Origin: Lysobacterales bacterium
GTDB lineage: Bacteria > Pseudomonadota > Gammaproteobacteria > Xanthomonadales > SZUA-36
NCBI GenBank assembly: GCA_026193295.1
Contig: JAPHSB010000436.1
Location: 1 to 6,333, forward strand
Direction: 5' to 3'
DNA: 6,333 bases
Shown one piece after another: positions 1 through 5,783 of the stretch. Both the position numbers and the translations under genes were made by a program. Each line of letters begins with the position of its first letter. Position 1 is the stretch's first letter. Under the pieces are notes generated by a model. It saw nothing but the letters and a program-made list of their open reading frames with translations, was not told the DNA's origin and did no database searches.

Positions 1-94
1 CACGGTAGCAAACGGCTGCAGCCCCGGTATGCGCCAGAAGTCATGCCATGAGAGAATCGTCGCGGCCCCTGGATGAGCCGGTGGAGCGTACTGG

Positions 95-829
95 ATGAGC
101 GGCAGAGACAGGCTATACGATACCCCGGTAGATGAAGCGCGGGATTTTGTGTTCGACGAACGCGTGGTCCGCGTGTTCCCGGATATGATCGACCGCTCGG
201 TGCCCGGTTACGGGTTGATCGTGCCGATGGTGGGCCTGCTGGCGCGCCGTTATGCGCAGGACGACAGCACGCTCTACGACCTCGGCTGTTCCCTTGGCGC
301 GGTCGCGCGGGCCATGAGCCAGGCCGTGCGCGCCAGGAACGCCCGCATCGTGGCCGTCGACAGTTCAGCCGCCATGATCGCGCGCCTGCAGGAGACCCTG
401 GGAACGGCAGAATCTAAAGGCTCCGTTCCAATCCACCCGGTTTGCGAAGATGTGCGGGATACGCAGGTGCAGAATGCCTCCGTCGTGGCCCTCAACTTCA
501 CACTGCAGTTCGTCCCCCCGGGGGCCCGGCTGGCCTTGCTGCGGCGTATCGCCGCCGGCCTGCGCCCGGGCGGTATCTTGCTGCTGTCCGAGAAAATCCG
601 CTTCGAGGAACGGCGAGAGCAGTCACTGCAAACGGCCTGGCATCACGATTTCAAGCGCGCGCAGGGCTATTCCGACCTGGAGATTTCCCGCAAGCGGGAC
701 GCGCTGGAAAACGTTCTGAAGCCGGAGAGCCTGCCCGAGCATCGTGATCGCCTGCTGGCCGCCGGTTTCGGCGCAGTCTACCCGTGGTTCCAGGCCTTCA
801 ACTTCATTTCCCTGGTGGCCTTCAGGTAA
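95..829 (+). CDS. cmoA: Carboxy-S-adenosyl-L-methionine synthase CmoA
   Basis: This cytosolic enzyme converts S-adenosylmethionine and prephenate into carboxy-SAM, the donor for the cmo5U modification at the wobble base of several tRNAs. The 244-residue protein matches E. coli CmoA (247 aa, recalled) along its whole length. Visible landmarks are FDERVVRVFPDMIDRSVPGY (residues 20-39), the SAM-binding YDLGCSLGA (61-69), the acidic strand end VAVDSS (86-91), NFTLQF (134-139), LSEKIRF (164-170), HHDFKRAQGYS (183-193) and R201, which aligns with the E. coli arginine (R199) that contacts the carboxylate. The start is ATG 95, with a GTGGAG Shine-Dalgarno at 81-86 and 8-base spacing. The stop lies 4 bases before cmoB, so the two are surely co-transcribed. 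I see no truncation or lost active-site residue. The identification is near certain from family knowledge. Confidence 0.97.
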   Translation: MSGRDRLYDTPVDEARDFVFDERVVRVFPDMIDRSVPGYGLIVPMVGLLARRYAQDDSTLYDLGCSLGAVARAMSQAVRARNARIVAVDSSAAMIARLQETLGTAESKGSVPIHPVCEDVRDTQVQNASVVALNFTLQFVPPGARLALLRRIAAGLRPGGILLLSEKIRFEERREQSLQTAWHHDFKRAQGYSDLEISRKRDALENVLKPESLPEHRDRLLAAGFGAVYPWFQAFNFISLVAFR

Positions 830-833
830 ACCG

Positions 834-1784
834 GTGAGCGGGGTCTACGATGAGTTGCTGCGCCGTTGGCCGGACAGCGGATGGCTTGCACAGACCATTC
901 GACTCGCGGAGCATCGACTGCAGGATCACCCGCACGGGGACTTGCCCCGATGGCGGGAAGCCCTGGATTGTCTGCCGCGGGTGCAGACCCGCGCAGTCCT
1001 GGACCGTCCAACGCCCTCGCTAGGGGCTGACGCCGCCGATCCTGGGGCCCTCCGGTCACTGCTGATGGAACTGCACCCCTGGCGCAAGGGCCCGCTCTGC
1101 CTGGGCGGAGCAGCAATCGACACGGAATGGCGCTCGGACTGGAAATGGGCGCGGATCGCGCCACACATCGATCTCGCCGGGGCCCGGGTTCTCGATATTG
1201 GCTGTGGCAATGGCTATTACGGCCTGCGCATGCTGGGCGCCGGCGCCGGGCTGGTGGTCGGGATCGACCCGACCGTGCTGTTCGTGATGCAGTGGCTGGC
1301 CTGCCGGCATTTTGGCGGGGACCTGGCCAACTTTGTGCTGCCGCTGGGCGTGGAGGAGCTGCCGCCGGGGCCCGCTGGCTTCGACACGGTATTGTCGATG
1401 GGTGTTCTATACCATCGCCGCGACCCCCGGCAACACCTTTCCCAGCTGAAGACCCTGTTGCGGCCGGGCGGCACGCTGGTCCTGGAAAGCCTGGTATTGC
1501 CGCCGGGCCAGGAAGAAGACTTGCTGCTGCCCGCGGGCCGCTACGCCCGCATGCCCAACGTGTGGGCAGTGCCCGGCACGGCACGGCTCACTGGGTGGTT
1601 GCTTGAGGCGGGTTTGCGGCATATTTCGCTGGTCGATGTGACGCCGACCACCACGGCCGAGCAGAGAAGTACGCGCTGGATGCGTTTCGAATCACTGGAG
1701 CAGGCCCTGGACCCGGAAGACCGGGCCAGGACCGTGGAGGGGCATCCCGCCCCGGTGAGGGCCGTCCTGCTGGCGCAAGCCTGA
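834..1784 (+). CDS. cmoB: tRNA U34 carboxymethyltransferase CmoB
   Basis: CmoB transfers the carboxymethyl group of carboxy-SAM to 5-hydroxyuridine at tRNA position 34, giving cmo5U, and so uses the product of the gene just upstream. The frame stays open leftward to an ATG at 744 inside cmoA, but I chose GTG 834. It gives 316 residues, close to the roughly 323 of E. coli CmoB, it follows the cmoA stop by 4 bases, and an AGG at 824-826 lies at workable Shine-Dalgarno distance. Motifs counted from this start are HPWRKGP (81-87, K85 matching E. coli K91), IDTEWRSDWKW (95-105), the SAM loop LDIGCGNGYY (120-129), VGIDPT (142-147), SMGVLYHRR (188-196, Y193 matching Y200) and the C-terminal VEGHPAPVRAVL (301-312, R309 matching R315). 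All expected carboxy-SAM ligands appear present. Confidence 0.97.
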   Translation: MSGVYDELLRRWPDSGWLAQTIRLAEHRLQDHPHGDLPRWREALDCLPRVQTRAVLDRPTPSLGADAADPGALRSLLMELHPWRKGPLCLGGAAIDTEWRSDWKWARIAPHIDLAGARVLDIGCGNGYYGLRMLGAGAGLVVGIDPTVLFVMQWLACRHFGGDLANFVLPLGVEELPPGPAGFDTVLSMGVLYHRRDPRQHLSQLKTLLRPGGTLVLESLVLPPGQEEDLLLPAGRYARMPNVWAVPGTARLTGWLLEAGLRHISLVDVTPTTTAEQRSTRWMRFESLEQALDPEDRARTVEGHPAPVRAVLLAQA

Positions 1785-1788
1785 ACGG

Positions 1789-1819
1789 CCCGCTCAGCGG
1801 GTGGCTCAGCCGTCGGCTG
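1789..1819. terminator. Possible bidirectional hairpin between convergent genes
   Basis: Two short hairpins sit where cmoB and the Spy-like gene converge. The first is CCCGC (1789-1793) with GCGGG (1797-1801) around a 3-base loop. The second is CAGCC (1807-1811) with GGCTG (1815-1819), which overlaps the 3' end of the minus-strand gene. Neither strand has a following T-run, so a classical intrinsic terminator is not shown. The position between two converging stops is the main reason to list it. Confidence 0.25.
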
Positions 1820-2234
1820 CGGAGCAGTCGGGCAAGGCGTAGGAGCGATTGTGTTGCTGTAGCTTCATGCGCCGGTCCAGCCGATCCTCCTTCAGGCGCT
1901 GGAACTGCTCGGCCTGATCAGGCGTCAGCAGCGCCATGATCTCCGCCTCGGTGTTCTGCCTGATCGCGCAGATTTCCGGTCCCGCCTCTTCGAAGAAGCG
2001 GGCGCGAATGGCCTCGTGCTCCACTTCGGCGGCCTGCAGCAGGTCGAGCATCTGTCTCGACTGCTCGCGGTCAAGGCCAAGCTCCTGGCTCAGCCGCGCC
2101 AGCTGCTGTTCCGCGTTCGGTGGACCCATGCGCCAGGAGCCGTCGTGGTCCGGCGGCCCGGCGAGTGCGCTGCCGGCGGTCAGCAGGGCTGCCATGGCGA
2201 GCAGGGCAGGGCATATCGAAATTCGGTTTTTCAT
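1806..2234 (-). CDS. Spy/CpxP-like periplasmic LTxxQ-motif protein
   Basis: This encodes a small exported protein of the Spy/CpxP type. That family includes ATP-independent periplasmic chaperones (Spy) and a modulator of the Cpx sensor (CpxP). The 142-residue product has a clear signal peptide: basic MKNR, a hydrophobic core and likely cleavage after ALA at residue 25. The mature part is mostly predicted helical and charged, with two LTxxQ-like elements, LGLDREQ (52-58) and LLTPDQ (102-107). It has two mature-region cysteines, C89 and C137, which could form a disulfide. The ATG at 2234 is supported by GGGAG (plus-strand CTCCC at 2241-2245) at good spacing. It is divergent from the BaeS/BaeR-like operon, which in E. 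coli controls spy, so control by that pair is a natural inference. The sequence is too divergent to decide between Spy, CpxP or a more general heavy-metal resistance-type LTxxQ protein. Confidence 0.8.
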   Translation of the reverse strand: MKNRISICPALLAMAALLTAGSALAGPPDHDGSWRMGPPNAEQQLARLSQELGLDREQSRQMLDLLQAAEVEHEAIRARFFEEAGPEICAIRQNTEAEIMALLTPDQAEQFQRLKEDRLDRRMKLQQHNRSYALPDCSAADG

Positions 2235-2293
2235 GGTGTTCTCCCGTAGGTTGCAGGTGGCTGGAAGGGCCCGCTGTGTCTGGCCGTTGCGCC

Positions 2294-2314
2294 TTCCATG
2301 GTTGCCATGATGGC
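2294..2314. promoter_or_regulatory. Candidate BaeR operator (tandem CCATG repeat)
   Basis: In the divergent region between the Spy-like gene and baeS, two adjoining 9-base units, TTCCATGGT (2294-2302) and TGCCATGAT (2303-2311), agree at 7 of 9 positions. The second unit continues into GGC, giving CCATGATGGC, which differs by one missing T from the CCATDATTGGC core of the E. coli BaeR box (TTTTTCTCCATDATTGGC, recalled). The right part, GCCAT-g-ATGGC (2304-2314), is also a perfect short inverted repeat. It lies about 60-80 bases from the Spy-like start and about 90 from the baeS start, suitable for controlling either. OmpR-family regulators usually bind direct repeats. The site is short and the assignment is inference. 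Confidence 0.4.
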
Positions 2315-2357
2315 GCCCGATTGCGGACCAAATGTGGAGGAAAAAAGAAGTTTGGCC

Positions 2358-2371
2358 GGTTCACTTGAACC
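2358..2371. repeat. Perfect 14-base dyad in the baeS leader
   Basis: GGTTCA-CT-TGAACC is a perfect inverted repeat with a 2-base centre, ending 29 bases before the baeS start codon. Its short loop makes a stable RNA hairpin unlikely, so it looks more like a binding site for a dimeric protein than a terminator. It is separate from the CCATG repeats further upstream. No specific regulator is recognised, and a chance occurrence cannot be excluded. Confidence 0.35.
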
Positions 2372-2400
2372 CTCCTGCCGCCACGGTGCAGGATGGGCCC

Positions 2401-3861
2401 ATGAGAACGCTGTTCGCCAAGATCCTGCTTGCCCAGGTCATCACGGTCCTGCTGGCCTTGCTGGTGGTCATGGCGATTACCCGGGCCAGCCTGAACCGGG
2501 GATTCATCGACTTCCTGGAAAGGCAGGAGGCGGCTGTGCTGGACATCACTGCGCCGGCGCTGGCGGACCTCTACGAGGCCCGGGGGGGCTGGGAATTCCT
2601 CCGCGACCAGCCCGAGAACTGGTACAGCATCCTGCGCCAGACCCGCAAATTGCTTCCCGGCGGAGACGAACGGGGCCGCGGTCCACCGCGCATGGGCCGC
2701 CTGGCCGCGGAGCGTGGCCCCGGCGCGGCCGGCGGGCCGCCGTCGGATAACCCCCTGCGCTGGTTGCGCTCACTGGACCGTCTGCAACTGAGGGACCGGC
2801 TGTTCCTGTTGGACGCGGATCGCGCGTTCCTGGCCGGGGCGGTTGTGGAGGATCTGGCCGATTTGACGCTGCAGGAAATCCGCGTCGGCAAAGCGTCGGT
2901 GGGTTGGATCGGCTTTGCGCCGATGGGCAAGGTGCTGCCCCCGGAGGCAGAACGCTTCCTGCTCGGCCAGGTTCGGGTGCTGAGCGCCGCATTCCTGATC
3001 GCACTCGGCTTGGCGGCCCTGCTCGGGTTCCTGCTGGCCAGGCAGCTCAGCCGTCCGGTGCGTGAGTTGATGGAAACGGTTACGGAACTGGCCCACGGGC
3101 ATTACGACAAGCGCGCTGCCCGGGCGGGCCGGGACGAGATCGGCCGACTCTCGGAGGCCGTCAACAGCCTGGCGGCCACGCTGGAGAAAAACCGCTCAAT
3201 CCGCCAGCGTTGGATGGCTGATATCGCTCACGAGTTGCGCACCCCGGTGGCCATCCTCAAGGGCGAGATCGAAGCGCTGGGCGATGGCGTTCGCCAGCCG
3301 GACAGCCGAAGCCTGGCGTCGCTCGGTGAAGAAATCGACCAGTTGGCCGCGCTGGTGGATGATCTGCAGACCCTGGCGCTGTCCGATGCCGGCGCCCTGA
3401 ACTTGCGGCGGAAACGCATCGACCTCGCCGCACTGGTGCGGGCGGCCGCCGAACCTTTCGGCGAGCGCCTCGCCGGTCGCGGGATTGCCCTCGAACTCGA
3501 CCTGCCGGCGGTAGCGGAGATTCCCGGCGATACGCAACGGTTGCGGCAGTTGCTACATAACCTGCTGGAAAACAATCTACGTTATGCCGAAAACGCCGGC
3601 TGGGTCAGGATATGCCTCAGAGCGATGCCCCGCGGCGTACAGCTGACCGTTGAAGACAATGGGCCCGGCGTGCCGGACGGGCAGTTGGATCGCCTGTTTG
3701 AGCGCTTCTATCGCGTGGAGGGAGGGCGTTCCCGCGCCGGTGGCGGCAGCGGCCTGGGCTTGTCCATTTGCCGCAATATCGCCGAGGCGCATGGCGGATC
3801 CATTCGGGCTGAACCGGGCCGCGCCGGCGGCCTGGCCATAATCATCGAACTGCCGGACTGA
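2401..3861 (+). CDS. baeS: BaeS-like envelope-stress sensor histidine kinase
   Basis: This inner-membrane sensor kinase probably phosphorylates the response regulator encoded 11 bases downstream. The frame is open from an ATG at 2332, but I chose ATG 2401. AGGATGG (2390-2396) precedes it at good spacing, and the protein then begins just before the first membrane segment, as in E. coli BaeS. The 486 residues comprise TM1 (about 8-27), a periplasmic domain (28-190) with the BaeS-like SLNRGFIDFLE and GGWEFLRD, TM2 (about 193-213), HAMP (about 214-266), HisKA with IAHELRTP and phosphoacceptor H277, and an ATPase domain with N-box NLLENNLRY (N391), DNGPGVP (419-425), LFERFYR and GGGSGLGLSI. All catalytic boxes are intact. 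Similarity to E. coli BaeS (467 aa, recalled) covers the whole length. Residues 86-117 of the sensor domain form a Gly/Pro/Arg-rich stretch. The ligand cannot be read from the sequence. Confidence 0.9.
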   Translation: MRTLFAKILLAQVITVLLALLVVMAITRASLNRGFIDFLERQEAAVLDITAPALADLYEARGGWEFLRDQPENWYSILRQTRKLLPGGDERGRGPPRMGRLAAERGPGAAGGPPSDNPLRWLRSLDRLQLRDRLFLLDADRAFLAGAVVEDLADLTLQEIRVGKASVGWIGFAPMGKVLPPEAERFLLGQVRVLSAAFLIALGLAALLGFLLARQLSRPVRELMETVTELAHGHYDKRAARAGRDEIGRLSEAVNSLAATLEKNRSIRQRWMADIAHELRTPVAILKGEIEALGDGVRQPDSRSLASLGEEIDQLAALVDDLQTLALSDAGALNLRRKRIDLAALVRAAAEPFGERLAGRGIALELDLPAVAEIPGDTQRLRQLLHNLLENNLRYAENAGWVRICLRAMPRGVQLTVEDNGPGVPDGQLDRLFERFYRVEGGRSRAGGGSGLGLSICRNIAEAHGGSIRAEPGRAGGLAIIIELPD

Positions 3862-3872
3862 ACACCGAACGC

Positions 3873-4586
3873 ATGGAACAGCAGCAAACGTGCATCATGA
3901 TCGTCGAGGACGAACCCAAGATCGCCGGCCTGCTGGAAGACTATCTGAGTTCGCGAGCCGGTTTCCGCTGCCGCATCGTCGATCGGGGTGACGAGGTGCT
4001 GGAGCGGTTTCGTGCAGACCCTCCCGCCCTGGTGTTGCTGGACCTGATGCTGCCGGGGCTGGACGGCATCGAAGTATGCAAGCGACTGCGTGCCGAAAGC
4101 GATGTGCCGATCATCATGGTCACGGCCCGAACGGAAGAAATCGATCGCCTGCTGGGCTTGGAGTTGGGAGCGGATGATTATATTTGCAAACCTTTTTCCC
4201 CTCGTGAGGTGGTGGCCAGGGTGAAAGCCGTACTACGCAGAACATCCAACCGAAAAACAAGCCCGCCGCAGGATGGTCTTTCCATGGATCGTGAACGATT
4301 CGCCGCTTCGCTCAACGGTCAGCCGCTCGACCTCACCCCGGTTGAGTTTGCGCTCCTCGAGGCTCTGCAGTCACGTCCCGGACGGGTCCTGTCGCGCGAG
4401 CAATTACTTGATTATATGTATTCGGATTACCGCGTGGTCAGCGACCGCGCCGTGGATACCCACGTCAAGAACCTGCGCAAGAAGCTGAACGCTGTTGCGC
4501 CCGAGCTGCAGACCATCGAGTCCGTGTACGGCTTGGGTTACCGCTTCACGCCTGTCTCGGGTACGGCAGGAAAAACTCCTACCTGA
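3873..4586 (+). CDS. baeR: BaeR-like OmpR-family response regulator
   Basis: This cytosolic transcription regulator is paired with the preceding kinase. Its 237 residues hold a receiver domain with the acidic pair E12/D13, phosphoacceptor D57 in LLDLMLPG, T84 and K106 in YICKPFSPREVVARVK. A winged-helix DNA-binding domain follows, with LDLTPVEFALLEAL (152-165), REQLLDYMYSDYRVVSDRAVDTH (175-197) as the recognition region, and VYGLGYRF near the end. EEIDRLLGLELGADDYICKP and DYRVV.DR are strikingly close to E. coli BaeR (240 aa, recalled), which drives mdtABC, acrD and spy. The ATG at 3873 has no convincing Shine-Dalgarno. It is 11 bases after the baeS stop, so translational coupling is likely. 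A later in-frame ATG (3897) would remove the first receiver strand and is unlikely. BaeR orthology is strong. The regulon here is inferred. Confidence 0.92.
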   Translation: MEQQQTCIMIVEDEPKIAGLLEDYLSSRAGFRCRIVDRGDEVLERFRADPPALVLLDLMLPGLDGIEVCKRLRAESDVPIIMVTARTEEIDRLLGLELGADDYICKPFSPREVVARVKAVLRRTSNRKTSPPQDGLSMDRERFAASLNGQPLDLTPVEFALLEALQSRPGRVLSREQLLDYMYSDYRVVSDRAVDTHVKNLRKKLNAVAPELQTIESVYGLGYRFTPVSGTAGKTPT

Positions 4587-4638
4587 ATCCCGGTCTTTTG
4601 CCGCGGCGCCAGCGTCGCGCGTGCGCTAGGCTCGGTCC

Positions 4639-4947
4639 ATGGCAAGACCGGTTTCAAAAGCTGCATTGCTGGTGGCCGCACTGTTATGCCCGAGCCCCGA
4701 GGCGGCTGCGGACAGCTACCGCTGCGGCCGCAAGCTCATACAAAGCGGTGACTCCTCCGCGGACGTCCTGCGCTTGTGCGGAGAGCCCAGGTACAGGGAC
4801 CGCGGGCAGGAATCTGTTCGGCTCAACGGCACCCGGCAAGCCGTTTCGGTTGAGCGCTGGTATTACAAGAAAAGCAGGCGCAGCCTGGAACGCATCGTTG
4901 TCATTTACCGCGGCAAGGTAATTTCCATCGATGTGGGTGCGCGATGA
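4639..4947 (+). CDS. Small exported DUF2845-family protein
   Basis: The product has 102 residues with a signal peptide of about 24 (basic start, core AALLVAALL, cleavage near EAAA-DS), so a mature periplasmic protein of about 78 residues is predicted. The mature part has the DUF2845 pattern: YRCGRKLIQSGDSSADVLRLCGEP (27-50), with cysteines C29 and C47, then VERWYYKK (72-79) and a C-terminal strand pair RIVVIYRGKVISIDVG. The family has no known function that I can name. The two cysteines probably form a disulfide. The start is ATG 4639. There is no good Shine-Dalgarno, only a weak TAGG at 4627-4630. A -10-like TAGGCT at 4627-4632 lies 6 bases before the ATG, so a leaderless transcript is possible but no matching -35 was found. 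It follows baeR by 52 bases on the same strand and may belong to that operon or have its own promoter. Confidence 0.82.
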   Translation: MARPVSKAALLVAALLCPSPEAAADSYRCGRKLIQSGDSSADVLRLCGEPRYRDRGQESVRLNGTRQAVSVERWYYKKSRRSLERIVVIYRGKVISIDVGAR

Positions 4948-4986
4948 GCAACAGTCCGGAAAACAGATACATCGTACTAAAACGTG

Positions 4987-5568
4987 CTATCTCTCGTCCC
5001 GCCTGGGGGGCTCGAACCGCTGCAGTTCTACCCTCGCCAGCAGGTCGGCCCACGGAAAAAGCGGGCCTGGGTCGCGCTTACGAAAAACAGTCTTGTCCGC
5101 ATCATCGGAAGCCGCGATCCGGCCGGTATCGAGCGCTTCGTGCCCTGCTATCCATCGCAGGGCAGGCAATTCCCGCCTCAAGCGGCGCAGCAAGCTTGCC
5201 AGGCTTTCGACCTGTGCCGCGGTATAGGGTTCGCTCAGCTCCTGCTTGCGGGAGTCAAACCAGTCCGGATAGCGTCCCACGTTGACCAACTCGATGCCCA
5301 CGCTTCGCTCATTGTAGCCGCGCACATGGTGTGCGACGCGATCCACCGGGATCCATTCTTCAATGTTGCCAGACCGTTCTATATAGTAGTGTCCTGAGTT
5401 GCCGGTCGAGCTGGCGGGGTAATGAATTCTTTCGCCGAACTCGCGAGCCATGGCCAGATTTGGCAGTTCCGTGCAGTGAATGACGGCAAGGTCGACCAGT
5501 CTTGGGTTCCTGGTCTCCAGAAGGCTTGCATAGGGCAGGTGGTTCTGATTGATGATCAAGCGGGGCAT
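4987..5568 (-). CDS. N-acetylmuramoyl-L-alanine amidase (Amidase_2, AmpD-like)
   Basis: This is a predicted zinc amidase that cleaves the bond between N-acetylmuramic acid and L-alanine in peptidoglycan or its anhydro-muropeptide fragments. The 193 residues carry the Amidase_2 signature: VIHCTE with Zn ligand H31, GHYYIERSGNIEEWIP (59-74), AHHVRGYNERSVGIELVNVG (79-98) with the probable catalytic E93, AGHEALD with Zn ligand H143, and RKRDPGPLFPW with Zn ligand D166 and K164 two residues earlier, as in AmpD. No signal peptide or membrane segment is seen, which suggests a cytosolic recycling role like AmpD. However, the segment between H31 and the second motif is shorter than in E. coli AmpD (recalled), so strict orthology is doubtful. 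It is the last gene of a minus-strand operon, 20 bases after the lipoprotein stop, with only a weak Shine-Dalgarno. Confidence 0.92.
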   Translation of the reverse strand: MPRLIINQNHLPYASLLETRNPRLVDLAVIHCTELPNLAMAREFGERIHYPASSTGNSGHYYIERSGNIEEWIPVDRVAHHVRGYNERSVGIELVNVGRYPDWFDSRKQELSEPYTAAQVESLASLLRRLRRELPALRWIAGHEALDTGRIAASDDADKTVFRKRDPGPLFPWADLLARVELQRFEPPRRDER

Positions 5569-5588
5569 ATCGCCGCCAAGGGCTCGGT

Positions 5589-5780
5589 TCAGGAATCGGG
5601 ACAGGGACCGATGGCGTCACCATGATCAAGGTGCACGAAGCTGTCGGCGTTCGACACCGCCAGCGTTTCGGTGCCGTGGTGGCAGACGACCTGCTGGCCG
5701 AAGCGACGATTCTCGATGCTGTCCGTGGCACAACCGCTGAGCGCAAGCAGGATCGGAATCATCGCAGCCAGTCGGGACAT
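5589..5780 (-). CDS. Small lipoprotein with CHxG...HLDHGD...C motif
   Basis: This 63-residue protein has a lipoprotein signal peptide (MSRLAAMIPILLALSGC) with lipobox LSGC and lipidated C17. The next residue is Ala rather than Asp, which favours the outer membrane. The mature 47 residues contain VCHHGTETLAVSNADSFVHL (32-51), followed by DHGDAIGPC. This resembles the recurring CHxG...TLxV...HLxHGDxxGxC motif that I recall near the C-termini of assorted secreted bacterial proteins. C33, C60, H34, H35, H50 and H53 could bind metal or form a disulfide, but no function is established. A strong AGGAGG lies 8 bases upstream, inside the end of the DUF2333 gene. The start is 3 bases after that gene's stop, so translation is probably coupled. 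The signal peptide, motif and operon position all argue that it is real despite its small size. Confidence 0.82.
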   Translation of the reverse strand: MSRLAAMIPILLALSGCATDSIENRRFGQQVVCHHGTETLAVSNADSFVHLDHGDAIGPCPDS

Positions 5781-5783
5781 ACG

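Noticed and set aside
1..51. An open stretch in frame 1 ending in TGA at 49-51, possibly the tail of an upstream gene.
   Set aside because: Only 16 codons are visible, with no recognisable motif. A second frame is also open to about 76, so no choice can be made.
778..1584. A 268-codon minus-strand open frame opposite cmoB.
   Set aside because: It is antisense to a clearly conserved gene, is Arg/Pro/Ala-rich as expected of GC-rich shadow frames, and shows no domain.
2336..2350. A GGAGG followed by a purine-rich run that looks like a strong ribosome site.
   Set aside because: No suitable start codon in the baeS frame follows at the right distance. The ATG at 2401 has its own AGGATGG site.
2298..2750. 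A 150-codon plus-strand frame overlapping the start of baeS.
   Set aside because: It overlaps a well-supported kinase in another frame and has Gly/Pro-rich, low-complexity composition with no motif.
4587..4638. A possible intrinsic terminator after baeR.
   Set aside because: The stretch is GC-rich, but I found no convincing hairpin followed by a T-run.
4948..4986. A possible terminator between the convergent DUF2845 and amidase genes.
   Set aside because: No inverted repeat of useful length is visible in the 39-base gap.
5002..5018. A minus-strand GGTTCGAGCCCC stretch resembling a tRNA T-loop.
   Set aside because: It encodes the amidase C-terminus. No acceptor stem, anticodon arm or CCA end could be assembled around it.
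4944..5285. A 113-codon frame beginning in an ATGA overlap with the DUF2845 stop, and a related 137-codon frame at 4984-5397.
   Set aside because: Both run antisense to the amidase, whose catalytic motifs are intact, and neither has a recognisable domain. The ATGA overlap is probably chance.
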